A stretch of 64,000 bases of DNA, from assembly GCF_019458025.1 (NCBI RefSeq), contig NZ_JAHZUY010000002.1:1-64000 (forward strand), written 5' to 3'. This document shows, in pieces, positions 43,422-51,735 of this stretch (the first letter of the stretch is position 1; every line of letters starts with the position of its first letter). A program made the position numbers and the translations under genes. Under the pieces are notes generated by a model that had not been told where the DNA came from, ran no database searches, and worked only from the letters and a program-made list of their open reading frames with translations. Origin of the DNA: Caldovatus aquaticus. Its GTDB lineage: Bacteria; Pseudomonadota; Alphaproteobacteria; Acetobacterales; Acetobacteraceae.

Positions 43422-44131
43422 GCCGCGGCGGGGCCGTCCCTGACCACGCGCCCGTCCAGCAGATGCACGCGCCGCGCGGCACGACGGGCGAGGTCGAGGT
43501 CGTGGGTGACGACGATGACGGTGCGCCCCTCCTCGCGCGCCAGCCGCTCGAAGATGTCGAACACCGCCGCGGCGTTCCGCGTGTCGAGATTGCCGGTCGG
43601 CTCGTCGGCCAGCAGCAGCGCCGGGTCGTTGGCGAGGGCGCGGGCGATCGCGGCGCGCTGGCGCATGCCGCCCGAGAGCTGCTCCGGCAGCTTCGTCGCC
43701 GCCGCCTCGAGGCCGAGCGCGGCGAGGAGCCCCATCGCCCTCTCGCGCGCGGCCGCCATGCCGAGGCGGCCGAGCCGGCGCATCGGGATCAGCACGTTGT
43801 CGAGGGTGCTGAACTCCGGCAGCAGGAAGTGGAACTGGAAGACGAAGCCGATCCGCGCGAGGCGCAGCGCGGCGAGCTCCTCGGCGGAGAGCGCCGCCGT
43901 GTCGCGGCCCTCGATCAGCACCCGCCCCCCGGTCGGGCGGTCGAGCAGGCCGAGCAGGTAGAGCAGGCTCGACTTGCCGGAGCCGGAGGGGCCCGTGATG
44001 GCGACGAACTCGCCCGGCGCGAAGCGGAGCGTGATGTCGGCGACCAGCGTCACGCCCTCGGGCAGGACGCGCGTCACCCGCTCCGCGGCGAGGAGCGGCG
44101 GCGGCGGGGCCTCCGGGGCGGCCGCGCTCAC
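43418..44131 (-). CDS. ABC transporter ATP-binding protein, LolD-like
   Basis: A 237-residue ATPase of the LolD/MacB class. Walker A GPSGSGKSS, Q-loop FVFQFHFLLPEFS, signature LSGGMRQR, Walker B LLLADEPTGNLD and VTHD are complete. The GTG start at 44131 overlaps the permease stop (GTGA). The set MFP-permease-ATPase on the minus strand (45369-46364, 44128-45372, 43418-44131) is the same layout as at 17400-20418. True LolCDE has no fusion protein, so this is a MacAB/DevBCA-like exporter with unknown substrate. Confidence 0.88.
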   Translation of the reverse strand: MSAAAPEAPPPPLLAAERVTRVLPEGVTLVADITLRFAPGEFVAITGPSGSGKSSLLYLLGLLDRPTGGRVLIEGRDTAALSAEELAALRLARIGFVFQFHFLLPEFSTLDNVLIPMRRLGRLGMAAARERAMGLLAALGLEAAATKLPEQLSGGMRQRAAIARALANDPALLLADEPTGNLDTRNAAAVFDIFERLAREEGRTVIVVTHDLDLARRAARRVHLLDGRVVRDGPAAA

Positions 44132-45372
44132 GCCGCCCCGCGCACGATCTGCACCGGGTCGAGCCGCGCCGCGCGCCGGGCCGGGATCACCGCCGCGATC
44201 CCCGCGGCGAGCATCGCGAAGACCGAGGCCAGCACATAGATCCGCCAGTCGCGGGCCAGGATGAAGCGGTCGGTGCCGGAGGGCGCCTCCACCCCGAAGC
44301 GCACCTGCGCCAGGCCCTCGATCATCAGGGCGCCCAGCACGCAGCCGAGGACCGCGCCGAGCAGGCCGGCGAACAGCCCCTGCAGCAGGAACAGGAGCTG
44401 GATGTCGCGCTCGGTGAAGCCGAGGGACTTCAGGATCGCGATGTCGCGCGTCTTCTCGAACACCACGGTCGAGATGATGTTGAAGATGCCGAAGGCCGCG
44501 ACCAGGAGGATCGCGCCGGTCACGCTGTACATCACCGCGTTCTGGATGACGAAGACGGTGAGGAAGTTCTTGTTCTGCTCCTCCCAGCTCTCGGTGCGGT
44601 CGCCGAAGCGGGCCTCGATCGCGCGCGCCAGCGGCTCGGCCCGCGTCACGTCGCGCAGGCGGATCTGGATCTGGTTGACCACGTTCGGCCGGTCCTGCAG
44701 GACCTGGTTGACCTTGAGCAGCGCGTAGCCCTGCTGCTGGTCGAGCGTCTGGATGCCGGTGCGGAACAGGCCGACGACCTTCATCGAGAGCGCGACCCCG
44801 CGCGGCGAGACCGCGGCGATGGTGTCGCCCAGCGAGACGCCGAGCCGCCGCGCCAGCGGCTCGCCGATGATCAGGCCGTTGGCGGTGGCGCGCAGGTCCT
44901 CGAGCCGCCCCTGCGTCATGTCCTTCTGGATGTTGGAGACGCGCGCGTGCCGCGCCGGATCTATGCCGACGATCGTCACCGGCACGTCGCGCGAGCCGTA
45001 GCGGAGCAGCGCCTGGCCGGTGAGGACCGGCGCCGCGGCAACGCCCTCCATCGCCTCGAGCATGGCGAGCTTGTCGCCGGCGGCGCGGATGCCGCGCACG
45101 CGGTCCTGCGGCCGCACGCCGGCGACCGCCACCGCCCCTTCAGGATGGGCGAGCGTGGCGGCCTGCGGCAGCGGGTCGCGCAGCTCGTCCTTGATCGTGA
45201 TGTGCGGCGCGACGTCGATGATCTGGCTGACGAAGTAGGTCTGGAAGCCCCGCATCAGCGCCGCGGTGGCGATGAAGAAGGCGACGCCGAGCGCGACCCC
45301 GAGCACCGAGACCAGCGTCTGCCGGCGCCGCCGCGCCAGCATGCCGCGGGCGAGATCGAGCAGCAGCCTCAC
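44128..45372 (-). CDS. ABC exporter permease, FtsX/LolE type
   Basis: A 414-residue inner-membrane permease. One N-terminal helix (TLVSVLGVALGVAFFIATAAL) is followed by a periplasmic MacB-like core domain (about 45-280) and three C-terminal helices with the FtsX domain (EKTRDIAILKSLGFTERDI). The GTG start at 45372 overlaps the membrane-fusion stop by GTGA, and its own stop overlaps the ATPase start in the same way. The coupling likely keeps stoichiometry. Confidence 0.9.
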   Translation of the reverse strand: MRLLLDLARGMLARRRRQTLVSVLGVALGVAFFIATAALMRGFQTYFVSQIIDVAPHITIKDELRDPLPQAATLAHPEGAVAVAGVRPQDRVRGIRAAGDKLAMLEAMEGVAAAPVLTGQALLRYGSRDVPVTIVGIDPARHARVSNIQKDMTQGRLEDLRATANGLIIGEPLARRLGVSLGDTIAAVSPRGVALSMKVVGLFRTGIQTLDQQQGYALLKVNQVLQDRPNVVNQIQIRLRDVTRAEPLARAIEARFGDRTESWEEQNKNFLTVFVIQNAVMYSVTGAILLVAAFGIFNIISTVVFEKTRDIAILKSLGFTERDIQLLFLLQGLFAGLLGAVLGCVLGALMIEGLAQVRFGVEAPSGTDRFILARDWRIYVLASVFAMLAAGIAAVIPARRAARLDPVQIVRGAA

Positions 45373-46364
45373 GGCGCCAGGCGGACGGGCTGACCGTCGC
45401 GCAGGCCGCGGGGCGGGGCGAGCACCACCGCCTCGCCCGCGGCGAGGCCGCGACGGACCTCGGTCGCGCGCGGCCCCTCCACGCCGCGCTCGATGCGGCG
45501 GAGGCGCACGGTCTCCTTCTCGACGACGAAGACGCGGCCGCCCTCGGCGACGGCGCCGGGCGGGACCAGCACCGCCTCGGGGTCCTCGCGGAGCACGATG
45601 TTGGCCTCCACGGTCATGCCGATCAGCAGCGGCGTGTCGTCGGGAAGGGCGAGGCGCACGCGGTAGGACTTGCGCGTGGTGTCGCCCATCGGCGTGATCT
45701 GCGCCACCCGTGCCTCCAGCACCCGGCCGGGGAAGGCGTCGGCGCGCAGCAGCGCGCGCTGGCCGGGGGCGACGCGGGCGATGTCCTCCTCGTCCACCTC
45801 GGCGGTGACGCGGAGCGGGCGCGGCGCGCCGACCCAGAACAGGGCGGCGGCGGTGTCCACCACCTCCCCCGCCTCGACGTCGCGGCGGAGCACGACGCCC
45901 GCCGCGGGGGCGCGCACCGTGTAGTCCTCGAGCCGGCGGGCGGCGGCCTCGGCGACGGCGCGCGCGGCGCGGGCCTCGCTCTCGCGGCGGTCGAGCTCGG
46001 CGCGCGAGACGGCGCCGCTCGCGACCAGGGGGCGGACGCGGGCGAGCTCCTCGGCGGCGAGGGCGGCGCGGGCGTTGGCCTCCTCGAGGCGGGCGCGCGC
46101 CTCCTGGTCGTCGAGCCGGGCCATGACCTGGCCGGCCGCGACGGTGGCCCCCTCCTCGACCAGCACCTCGGCGACGCGCGCGCGCAGGACGGGACCGACC
46201 TTGGCCCAGTGCACGGGCTCGACGCTGCCGGTGGCGTAGGCCGCCTCGACGGCCGGCCCCTGGGTGGCGAGCGCGATGGTCACGGCCGGAGGAAGCGCAT
46301 GCCACCAGGCAAGGGCGGCGCCGGCGAGGGCGAGAACCAGGAGAGGGAGGAGGAAGCGAAGCAT
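45369..46364 (-). CDS. HlyD-type membrane fusion protein (periplasmic adaptor)
   Basis: A 331-residue adaptor. The N-terminal anchor (MLRFLLPLLVLALAGAALAWW) is followed by a lipoyl half motif (VLRARVAEVLVEEGATVAAGQ), an Ala/Glu/Arg helical hairpin (about 80-140), the second half motif (VRAPAAGVVLRRDVEAGEVV), and beta-barrel regions ending AEGGRVFVVEKETVRLRR. It is MacA/RND-adaptor like but shorter. ATG 46364 is the first start before the signal anchor. The gene starts about 107 bp before the tRNA-Thr on the other strand. Confidence 0.88.
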   Translation of the reverse strand: MLRFLLPLLVLALAGAALAWWHALPPAVTIALATQGPAVEAAYATGSVEPVHWAKVGPVLRARVAEVLVEEGATVAAGQVMARLDDQEARARLEEANARAALAAEELARVRPLVASGAVSRAELDRRESEARAARAVAEAAARRLEDYTVRAPAAGVVLRRDVEAGEVVDTAAALFWVGAPRPLRVTAEVDEEDIARVAPGQRALLRADAFPGRVLEARVAQITPMGDTTRKSYRVRLALPDDTPLLIGMTVEANIVLREDPEAVLVPPGAVAEGGRVFVVEKETVRLRRIERGVEGPRATEVRRGLAAGEAVVLAPPRGLRDGQPVRLAP

Positions 46365-46471
46365 GGTGCGCCCCGGGCGATGGTTGGATGTAGCACGGGG
46401 GCGCCCGCCGGGCGCGACGGGGGCGAGGGCGTTGCCGGCGGGCCGCGGCGCGGCTATCTAGGCGGATGCGT

Positions 46472-46546
<75 letters not shown>

Positions 46547-46740
46547 GCACTTAGCGGACTTTTCCACAGACCTTTTCCCCGCCGCGGACCCCTAGCGGAC
46601 CCGCCAAGACAGCCTTGGGCGCCCCACGCTGGTTCTCCCCCATCGAGGAGGCGCGTCCCGCCCCTCGCCCACGCCCAGAAAAACCGACCAGCGGTCTCAG
46701 AAACGGCCGCACGTCAGAACGGCAGCGGGGCTGATGCCAC

Positions 46741-46785
46741 CCTAGGCGGTAGCTCCCTAGGCGGTAGCTTCCTAGGCGGGAGCTC
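46741..46785. repeat. Three tandem 15-bp repeats
   Basis: Units CCTAGGCGGTAGCTC, CCTAGGCGGTAGCTT and CCTAGGCGGGAGCTC follow each other without gap, with a trailing partial GGCCTAG. CCTAGG and AGCT are palindromic, so each unit is also a small inverted repeat. They lie between the tRNA and the first element gene and are either a protein-binding array or part of a non-coding RNA. Confidence 0.8.
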
Positions 46786-46876
46786 GGCCTAGCCGACCGT
46801 CGCGCCTTCGCCGACCGCATCTCGCGCCCGCCGGGAAGGACCCGCGCCTCCCCGCCGCCTCAGAAACGGCGGCGCC

Positions 46877-47185
46877 TCAGAACGGCAGCGGCGGTTGTCG
46901 CGGATCGGCGCCGCGCCGCCGGCGCGCCGGGGGGCGGGCGGAGGCGAGCAGCCGCGCCAGCCGGTCGCGCTCGGCTTCCGCCGCCGCCAGCGCCTGGCGC
47001 AGCGCCACCGCCCGCCGCCGCAGCCCCTCCGCCGGGCAGGCGCAGGGCGGCGCCTGCTCGGCCAGGGCGCGCAGGGCGCCCGCCAGCGCGCTGCGCTGCT
47101 CGTAGAATCGCTCCGGGCGCTGCCAATCGGGCGCGAGCCGCGCGACGCGCCCGGCGAGGGCGCGCAGGGCGGGCGCGGCGGTCAT
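46877..47185 (-). CDS. Small element-borne helical protein
   Basis: A 102-residue Ala/Arg/Leu-rich protein, predicted mostly helical (LRALAGRVARLAPDWQRPERF, then LRRRAVALRQALAAAEAERDRL), with CACP in the middle and a basic tail ending QPPLPF. Its ATG overlaps the stop of the zinc-ribbon gene (ATGA), so both are expressed together. The coiled-coil composition suggests a DNA-associated accessory protein; no function is known. Confidence 0.62.
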   Translation of the reverse strand: MTAAPALRALAGRVARLAPDWQRPERFYEQRSALAGALRALAEQAPPCACPAEGLRRRAVALRQALAAAEAERDRLARLLASARPPARRRRGADPRQPPLPF

Positions 47186-47616
47186 CCGCCGCCCGCCGCG
47201 CCGCAGCCGAGGCAGCGCCAGCGGGCGCCCGGGCGCGCCGGGCGCCGCCAGCGATGGCCGCCGCAGGCGAGGCAGCGTTGCCAGGGCCAGAGGACGATTT
47301 CGCCTTCTCGCGCGGATTCGCGGGAAGATTTACCGTCGATACGGGCCATGCGCAGAAGCTCTTCCCGCAGCGGGTCCGGATCGCCCGGTCGGTGGGGCGC
47401 CGATGCCGGCGCCTCGGCGTAGTGCGCCGCCAGCGCCGCGCGCTCGGCGGCATCGTGCGTCCCCTCGCCCGGCCCGGCCGCCAGCGCCTCGGCCGCCGCC
47501 TCGGCCGCCGCGAGCAGCGCCGCCGCCCCGGGCGCCCGCGCGGCCCCCTCGGCCGCCGCCTCGGCCGCCCGCCATGCCCGCCAGCCGGCGAGTAGGTCAC
47601 GCGCCGCCGGTGCCAT
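47182..47616 (-). CDS. Element-borne zinc-ribbon protein
   Basis: A 144-residue protein with an Ala-rich helical N-terminus (residues 5-65) and a C-terminal zinc ribbon, CLACGGHRW followed 16 residues later by CLGCG, so four Cys in two CxxC pairs. The middle has HRPGDPDPLREELLRMARID. ATG 47616 is the first clear start; upstream is the repeat array. It is likely a DNA- or RNA-binding accessory of the replication module. The gene is coupled with 46877-47185. Confidence 0.68.
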   Translation of the reverse strand: MAPAARDLLAGWRAWRAAEAAAEGAARAPGAAALLAAAEAAAEALAAGPGEGTHDAAERAALAAHYAEAPASAPHRPGDPDPLREELLRMARIDGKSSRESAREGEIVLWPWQRCLACGGHRWRRPARPGARWRCLGCGAAGGG

Positions 47617-47642
47617 CGTGTGAAGCCCATGTTGTTTTCGGC

Positions 47643-47842
47643 GGGGACACCGGGGACACCGGGGACGGCCTAGACATAGGCCGCAATCCCGCGTCCCCGC
47701 GCCCGGGGGACGGGCGGGGACACCGGGGACAAGCATTCCGTCCCCACGCGCCGTGTCCCCGCTGTCCCCGCCGTGTCCCCGCCGCCGGGGACACGCCAAA
47801 CCCCGGAGAAAGCGCCGTGTCCCCGCTGTCCCCGCCGTCCCC
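47643..47842. repeat. Hexamer array GGGGAC/GTCCCC (candidate iterons)
   Basis: Fifteen hexamers in 200 bp. GGGGAC starts at 47643, 47652, 47661, 47706, 47716, 47725 and 47787; its complement GTCCCC starts at 47693, 47740, 47755, 47764, 47775, 47819, 47828 and 47837. The most regular groups repeat every 9 bp (CGGGGACAC-like units): a forward triplet at the left end and an inverted triplet at the right end. The array fills the gap between the DUF927 gene and the zinc-ribbon gene. It resembles replication iterons or operator clusters. No sensible protein is encoded here. Confidence 0.8.
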
Positions 47843-47868
47843 GCGCGGAATGGTCATGCCGCCGCCGA

Positions 47869-49671
47869 TCACTCGGCCAGAATGTCGGCGCGCACCACGT
47901 AAACCCGGGTCGGGCCAAGGCCCGGGATGCGCGGCTTCTGTGTCAAGCGCCCGCCCTCGCCGGCGACGATGAACCCGCGCCGGAGCAGCGCCCGCGCCGC
48001 CGCCTGCGGATCAAGCCCGGCGCAGACTTCGCCCCGCCATGTCTCGGTTGCGATCCAGAAGCGCCACTGCCCATCGTCGCCGCGCTTCCGCCACCCGGCG
48101 CGGTTGACGATGCGCTCGCCCGAGGGCTCGCCGCCCTCGCCCACCGTCTCGAACCGCGAGGCGCCGTGCGCGATCAGGAACTGCCGCACCCGCGCCAGCG
48201 CCTGCGCGTCCTCGGCGCTGCCGGCGCCCGCCTCGCGCGCGGCGACCCACGCCTTGAAGCAGGCCGCCGCCGCCCCGCTCGCCTCGCCCGGCGGCCAGGG
48301 CAGGATGCCGGCGCCGATGGCAAGCTCGCCCGCCGCCGCGACCAGCGCGAAGCGCCCCGCCGCGCGCCGCGCCTGCCCGCCAGCCTTGGCCGGCAGGTAT
48401 TTGCGCAGGAAGGCGTCCACCACCCCGCGCGCCTGCGCCGCGCTGCCCTCCGGGTCGGCGGCCAGCACCGCAAGCCACGCGCGGCCGGCCGTGCCGTAGC
48501 AGCGCCGCGTCGCCTCGCGCAGCGCATCCGCCAGCGCCGCGCCGCTGGCGTGCCCGTGCAGCGTCTCGAACAGGCCGTGCGGCCCGGCCTCGGCGGGAAT
48601 GTCGAGCACGCGCACCTCCTGCCCGGCGCGCAGCCGCCGGGGCCCGCCGCGCGCCTCGGCCAGCCGGTCGCCCAAGCCGACTTCGCCCGAGGACAGGAAC
48701 AACGTGCGCCACTCGGCGGCGCGCCGCGCCCCGCCATCGCGCGCCGCGCGGCCCTTGCCGCAGCCGTTGGCGAGCATGTAGGCCGCCGCCGCCGCCGCCT
48801 CCGGCTCGCACTCGCCAAGCTCATCGAGGCAAAGCAGCAGATCGTTGTGCGCCGCCGCCACCGCCTCAAGCGCGTTGTCGGTGGAGCGCCAGGACCGCGC
48901 CCAGCCGCGCAGCCCGCCGCCGCCCCAGACCGAGCCGGCGGCGTGCAGCGCCGTGGACTTCCCCGACGAAGAGGGGCCGCGCAGGTGGAAGCCGCCGCCC
49001 TCGGCGTCGAGCAGCCCGAGCAGCGGCGCCGCGAGGGCGACACCGATGGCGAAGGCGAGGCGCGAGTTGCCCACCGCCGGCGCCGCCACCGCGCGCTGCC
49101 AGTCCGCAAGCGCGCCGGCGCGCCGCAGCGGCGGCAGCGCCTCCGGCCGCTCGGTCTGCACCATCACCCGCTCGGCGCCCGGCGGCCCGAGCGTTTCGTC
49201 CGGCAGCACGAACACGCGGCGGCCGTCGGCGCCGACGTGCCAGCCGAGCCGCCCCACCACGCGCACCCGCGCGGCCGGCGCCGAGCGCATCAGATACTCG
49301 GCCAGCCGCTCGCGCGCCCTGCGCCCGGGCGCGACGAACAGGCCGCGCGAGAGCAGATGCGCGCGCAGCTCGGTGCCGTCGCCGGCCAGCATCGCGCGCG
49401 GCATCGCCCATTCGTGCGCGCGCCCGTCGCCGTCCAACCATTGCAGCAGGGCGCCCCAGTCGCGCCCTTCGCCGTCATGCGTCAGCGCCGCCACCGTCAG
49501 CGGGCCGCACACTTGCAGCGGCGGCGCGTCATCCTCGGGCGGGAACCAGTAGAGCCCATCGCGGCGCATGGCGAAGCCGCTCGGCAGGGCGGGCGCGTCG
49601 GCGCTGCGGGTGGCCTCGGTCGCCTCGGCGTCCGGCGCCTCGGCATCGGGGAGAAGGGTCGCGTCGGTCAT
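47869..49671 (-). CDS. DUF927 domain-containing ATPase/helicase-like protein
   Basis: A 600-residue protein of the DUF927 class found with primases in plasmids and prophages. After a ~90-residue N-terminal region comes RVRVVGRLGWHVGADGRRVFVLP (read in parts), a typical DUF927 start, then an ATPase core with Walker A GPSSSGKST, a Walker B-like LLLCLDELGE and GKGRAARDGGARRAAEW. A winged-helix-like tail follows (RFETVGEGGEPSGERIVNRAG). It probably acts as the replicative helicase of the element, working with the primase upstream. ATG 49671 overlaps the primase TGA by ATGA, showing a single transcript. Confidence 0.85.
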   Translation of the reverse strand: MTDATLLPDAEAPDAEATEATRSADAPALPSGFAMRRDGLYWFPPEDDAPPLQVCGPLTVAALTHDGEGRDWGALLQWLDGDGRAHEWAMPRAMLAGDGTELRAHLLSRGLFVAPGRRARERLAEYLMRSAPAARVRVVGRLGWHVGADGRRVFVLPDETLGPPGAERVMVQTERPEALPPLRRAGALADWQRAVAAPAVGNSRLAFAIGVALAAPLLGLLDAEGGGFHLRGPSSSGKSTALHAAGSVWGGGGLRGWARSWRSTDNALEAVAAAHNDLLLCLDELGECEPEAAAAAAYMLANGCGKGRAARDGGARRAAEWRTLFLSSGEVGLGDRLAEARGGPRRLRAGQEVRVLDIPAEAGPHGLFETLHGHASGAALADALREATRRCYGTAGRAWLAVLAADPEGSAAQARGVVDAFLRKYLPAKAGGQARRAAGRFALVAAAGELAIGAGILPWPPGEASGAAAACFKAWVAAREAGAGSAEDAQALARVRQFLIAHGASRFETVGEGGEPSGERIVNRAGWRKRGDDGQWRFWIATETWRGEVCAGLDPQAAARALLRRGFIVAGEGGRLTQKPRIPGLGPTRVYVVRADILAE

Positions 49672-50411
49672 CGCGCCAGGCCCTCCTTCGCCAGCGCGAA
49701 GGCGGCGATGCGCTCGCCCTCGGCGCGGTCCTTCCCCGCCTCCGCCAGACCGTCGGCCACCGCGCGCGCGATGGCCTCCGGCGCCACCTCGCCGCGCCGC
49801 GCCAGCGCCGCAAGCCACCCCGCGACGCTGAGCGCCGTGTCGTGCCGTGCCCCCTCGCGCTGCGCCGCAATGTGCGCGCGCGCCCAGGCGAGCGCGCGGG
49901 CGCCGGCATCATCGTCCGCCGCGTGCGGGCGCGGCGCGCGCGGTGGGGGCGGCGTCGGTGTCAGCAACGCCGCCGGCGGCACCCGCACCGCCGGCTCGGC
50001 GCCATCAAGCAGCGCCAGCCGCGCGGGCAGCGGATCGCGCCGCCCCTCGAACAGCGGCGCCGCCGTGTAGATCGGTTGCGCGGGGCGGAACACGCTCGCA
50101 TCCACCGGGGCGCCGGCAAGCCACGTCGCCAACTCGACGCCGCGCGCCGGGCGGTCCAACCAGAACCAGAGCCGCAGCCGCGCGCCGGGCTTGATGCCGT
50201 GCGAGGCGGTCGCCTGGATGAGGCAACGCGCGGCGCGGAAGGCCGGCGGCAGGCGCGGCAGCACGGCGCGCGCGCAGGCGGCGAGGTCGCGCGGGTCGGT
50301 GCCCTCGGGCAGCGGCAGGCCGTCCACGTCGAGCGCCACCCACCGGCGCGCCACCTCGCGCAGCGTCGCCCGCTCGCCGGTCGCGGGATCATCGTGCAGC
50401 AGCCGGGGCAT
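49668..50411 (-). CDS. AEP/prim-pol-type primase, 5'-truncated
   Basis: A 247-residue product starting MPRLLHDDPATGERATLREV. It has the archaeo-eukaryotic primase/polymerase acidic motif LDVDGLPLPEG, then ATASHGIKPGARLRLWFWLD and PVDASVFRPAQPIYTAAP. In related proteins, as I recall them, about 100 residues precede the HDDPATG segment; here the frame upstream of 50411 encodes unrelated Arg/Gly-rich sequence. So the 5' part seems lost, and the ATG may be adventitious. It heads the element operon. The C-terminal region is Pro-rich then helical. Confidence 0.72.
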   Translation of the reverse strand: MPRLLHDDPATGERATLREVARRWVALDVDGLPLPEGTDPRDLAACARAVLPRLPPAFRAARCLIQATASHGIKPGARLRLWFWLDRPARGVELATWLAGAPVDASVFRPAQPIYTAAPLFEGRRDPLPARLALLDGAEPAVRVPPAALLTPTPPPPRAPRPHAADDDAGARALAWARAHIAAQREGARHDTALSVAGWLAALARRGEVAPEAIARAVADGLAEAGKDRAEGERIAAFALAKEGLAR

Positions 50412-50683
50412 GTCCGGATCGCGGACCGGGAGGTTCGCGGTTCCGGTGCCGTGCGCGTTCCCGGGTCCTCTACCCCTCCGGCGCGAGAGCGGGCCGGACG
50501 TGCCTCCTCGCCTCCGCGCCGCGCAGGCCTGCGCGGCAGGGGCTCGTCTCCGCGGCTCTCGTGGGGCGGCGGTCACGGCGAGCGGCGCGCCGGACGGCTC
50601 CCGCCGTGCGCACGCGGCGCTAACCCGCTGGCAAGCGATGCGACCTTATCCCTTGAGCGGGACACGACAGGAGGACGTCGTCC

Positions 50684-50947
50684 ATGCTCGCGAGGGACCT
50701 CGCCCGCTGCGCGCTCTGCACCTTCTCGGTGGGGATGCTGTGGCAGGCGCTCGGGACGGCTCTGGCCGAGCTCGCTCCGGCCGCGCGCGACGGCGGGGCG
50801 GGACTCGCGGCGGCGCAAGGATTTCTCCGCGTCATCGCCGAGTCCGGGCGATCGGCGAGCGATGGCGGCGAGGCGCTGCTCGGCATCGCCGCCGCCTGCT
50901 GCTGGGCCCTCGCCCGCCGGGCGCGCTCCCTCGACCGCGGAAGGTGA
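50684..50947 (+). CDS. Small hypothetical protein
   Basis: An 87-residue product starting MLARDLARCALCTFSVGML with two weakly hydrophobic helices (CTFSVGMLWQALGTALAEL and GIAAACCWALARRA) and four Cys. A strong Shine-Dalgarno (AGGAGG, about 10 nt before the ATG) supports translation. It is divergent from the element remnant and convergent with the phosphatase gene. It may mark the return to the host chromosome. Function unknown. Confidence 0.5.
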   Translation: MLARDLARCALCTFSVGMLWQALGTALAELAPAARDGGAGLAAAQGFLRVIAESGRSASDGGEALLGIAAACCWALARRARSLDRGR

Positions 50948-51008
50948 CCGGCGACCGGCCGCGCCGGCGCCCCGGACCCGCCGGCGGAACGCCGCGGCGG
51001 GAAGCGCC

Positions 51009-51734
51009 TCACGCGAACAGGAAGCCGAGCCGGTCGCCCTCCAGCACGGCGCAGGTCAAGGGCCCGCCCGACCAGGCGGCGGTGTCGAGGTTGATGCGGT
51101 TCTCCCGCACCTCCGGCGCGAAACGCGCGGTGTGGCCGTGCACGACGACGACGCCATGGTCGGCCTCGGAGAGCAGGAAGTCGTGGCGGATGCAAAGCAG
51201 GTCGTCCTCGCTCTGCGCCGCGAGCGGAATGCCGGGGCGCAGGCCGGCGTGGACGAAGAGATAGCCGCCCTCGCGGTGATGCAGGGCGAGGCCGCGCTCG
51301 AGGAAGGCCCGGTGCGCGGGCGGCAGCGCCGCCGCCCAGGCCGCGCCCGGCGCCTCGGGGTCGAGGCGGTAGCTCGCGAGCGTCTCGCGCCCGCCGCACC
51401 ACAGCCAGTCGGCGCGCGCGCCGGGGTCGCCCGCGAGCGCCTGGCGCATCATCCGCTCGTGGTTGCCGAGCAGGTTGACGGTGGGAACGCCCGGGATCGG
51501 GCCGCCGAGCAGCCGGCGGATCACGCCGGCGCTGTCCTCGCCCTTGTCCACGTAGTCGCCGATGTGCAGCAGCAGCGGCGCGGCGACGGGGCGGCGCGCC
51601 AGGTCCTCGGCGATCATCGCGTGCAGCCGGGCCAGCCGCGCGGCGCAGCCGTGCACGTCGCCCACCGCGTAGACGCGCCGTCCGCGCGGCAGCGTCGCCG
51701 GCGCCTCGGTGAAGCGGATCGCGGGCGCGGCCAT
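51009..51734 (-). CDS. Metallophosphoesterase (serine/threonine phosphatase-like)
   Basis: A 241-residue cytoplasmic phosphoesterase with a dinuclear metal site: GDVHG, GDYVDKG, GNHE and VVHGHTA. The arrangement and length match bacterial PrpA/PP2A-like phosphatases (ApaH-like). It could dephosphorylate proteins or dinucleotides; the target cannot be told. It starts 1 bp before the nitroreductase stop, so it follows it in one transcript. Confidence 0.93.
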   Translation of the reverse strand: MAAPAIRFTEAPATLPRGRRVYAVGDVHGCAARLARLHAMIAEDLARRPVAAPLLLHIGDYVDKGEDSAGVIRRLLGGPIPGVPTVNLLGNHERMMRQALAGDPGARADWLWCGGRETLASYRLDPEAPGAAWAAALPPAHRAFLERGLALHHREGGYLFVHAGLRPGIPLAAQSEDDLLCIRHDFLLSEADHGVVVVHGHTARFAPEVRENRINLDTAAWSGGPLTCAVLEGDRLGFLFA

Positions 51735-51735
51735 C

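Larger units (their letters stand above)
46547..50411. mobile_element. Remnant of a tRNA-Thr-associated mobile genetic element
   Basis: The 3.9-kb segment after tRNA-Thr holds, read leftward, a 5'-truncated prim-pol primase, a DUF927 ATPase, a zinc-ribbon protein and a small helical protein. Such primase/DUF927 modules are typical of integrated plasmids, phages or satellites, not of core genomes. It also has a GGGGAC array, a 15-bp tandem repeat and a duplicated gene end. No integrase, recombinase or capsid gene is present, so it is a decayed or parasitic element. The right border is unclear (between 50411 and 50684), and I could not find a duplicate of the tRNA 3' end. Confidence 0.65.

Noticed and set aside
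47640-47845. CRISPR array
   Set aside because: Repeats are 6-9 bp, in both orientations and without uniform spacers; no cas gene is near.
47597-47872. Minus-strand open frame with repeated Gly-Asp-Ser-Gly-Asp-Thr units
   Set aside because: It is only the translation of the GGGGAC array; there is no family-like sequence or Shine-Dalgarno, and the DNA repeat occurs in both orientations, so it is unlikely to code.
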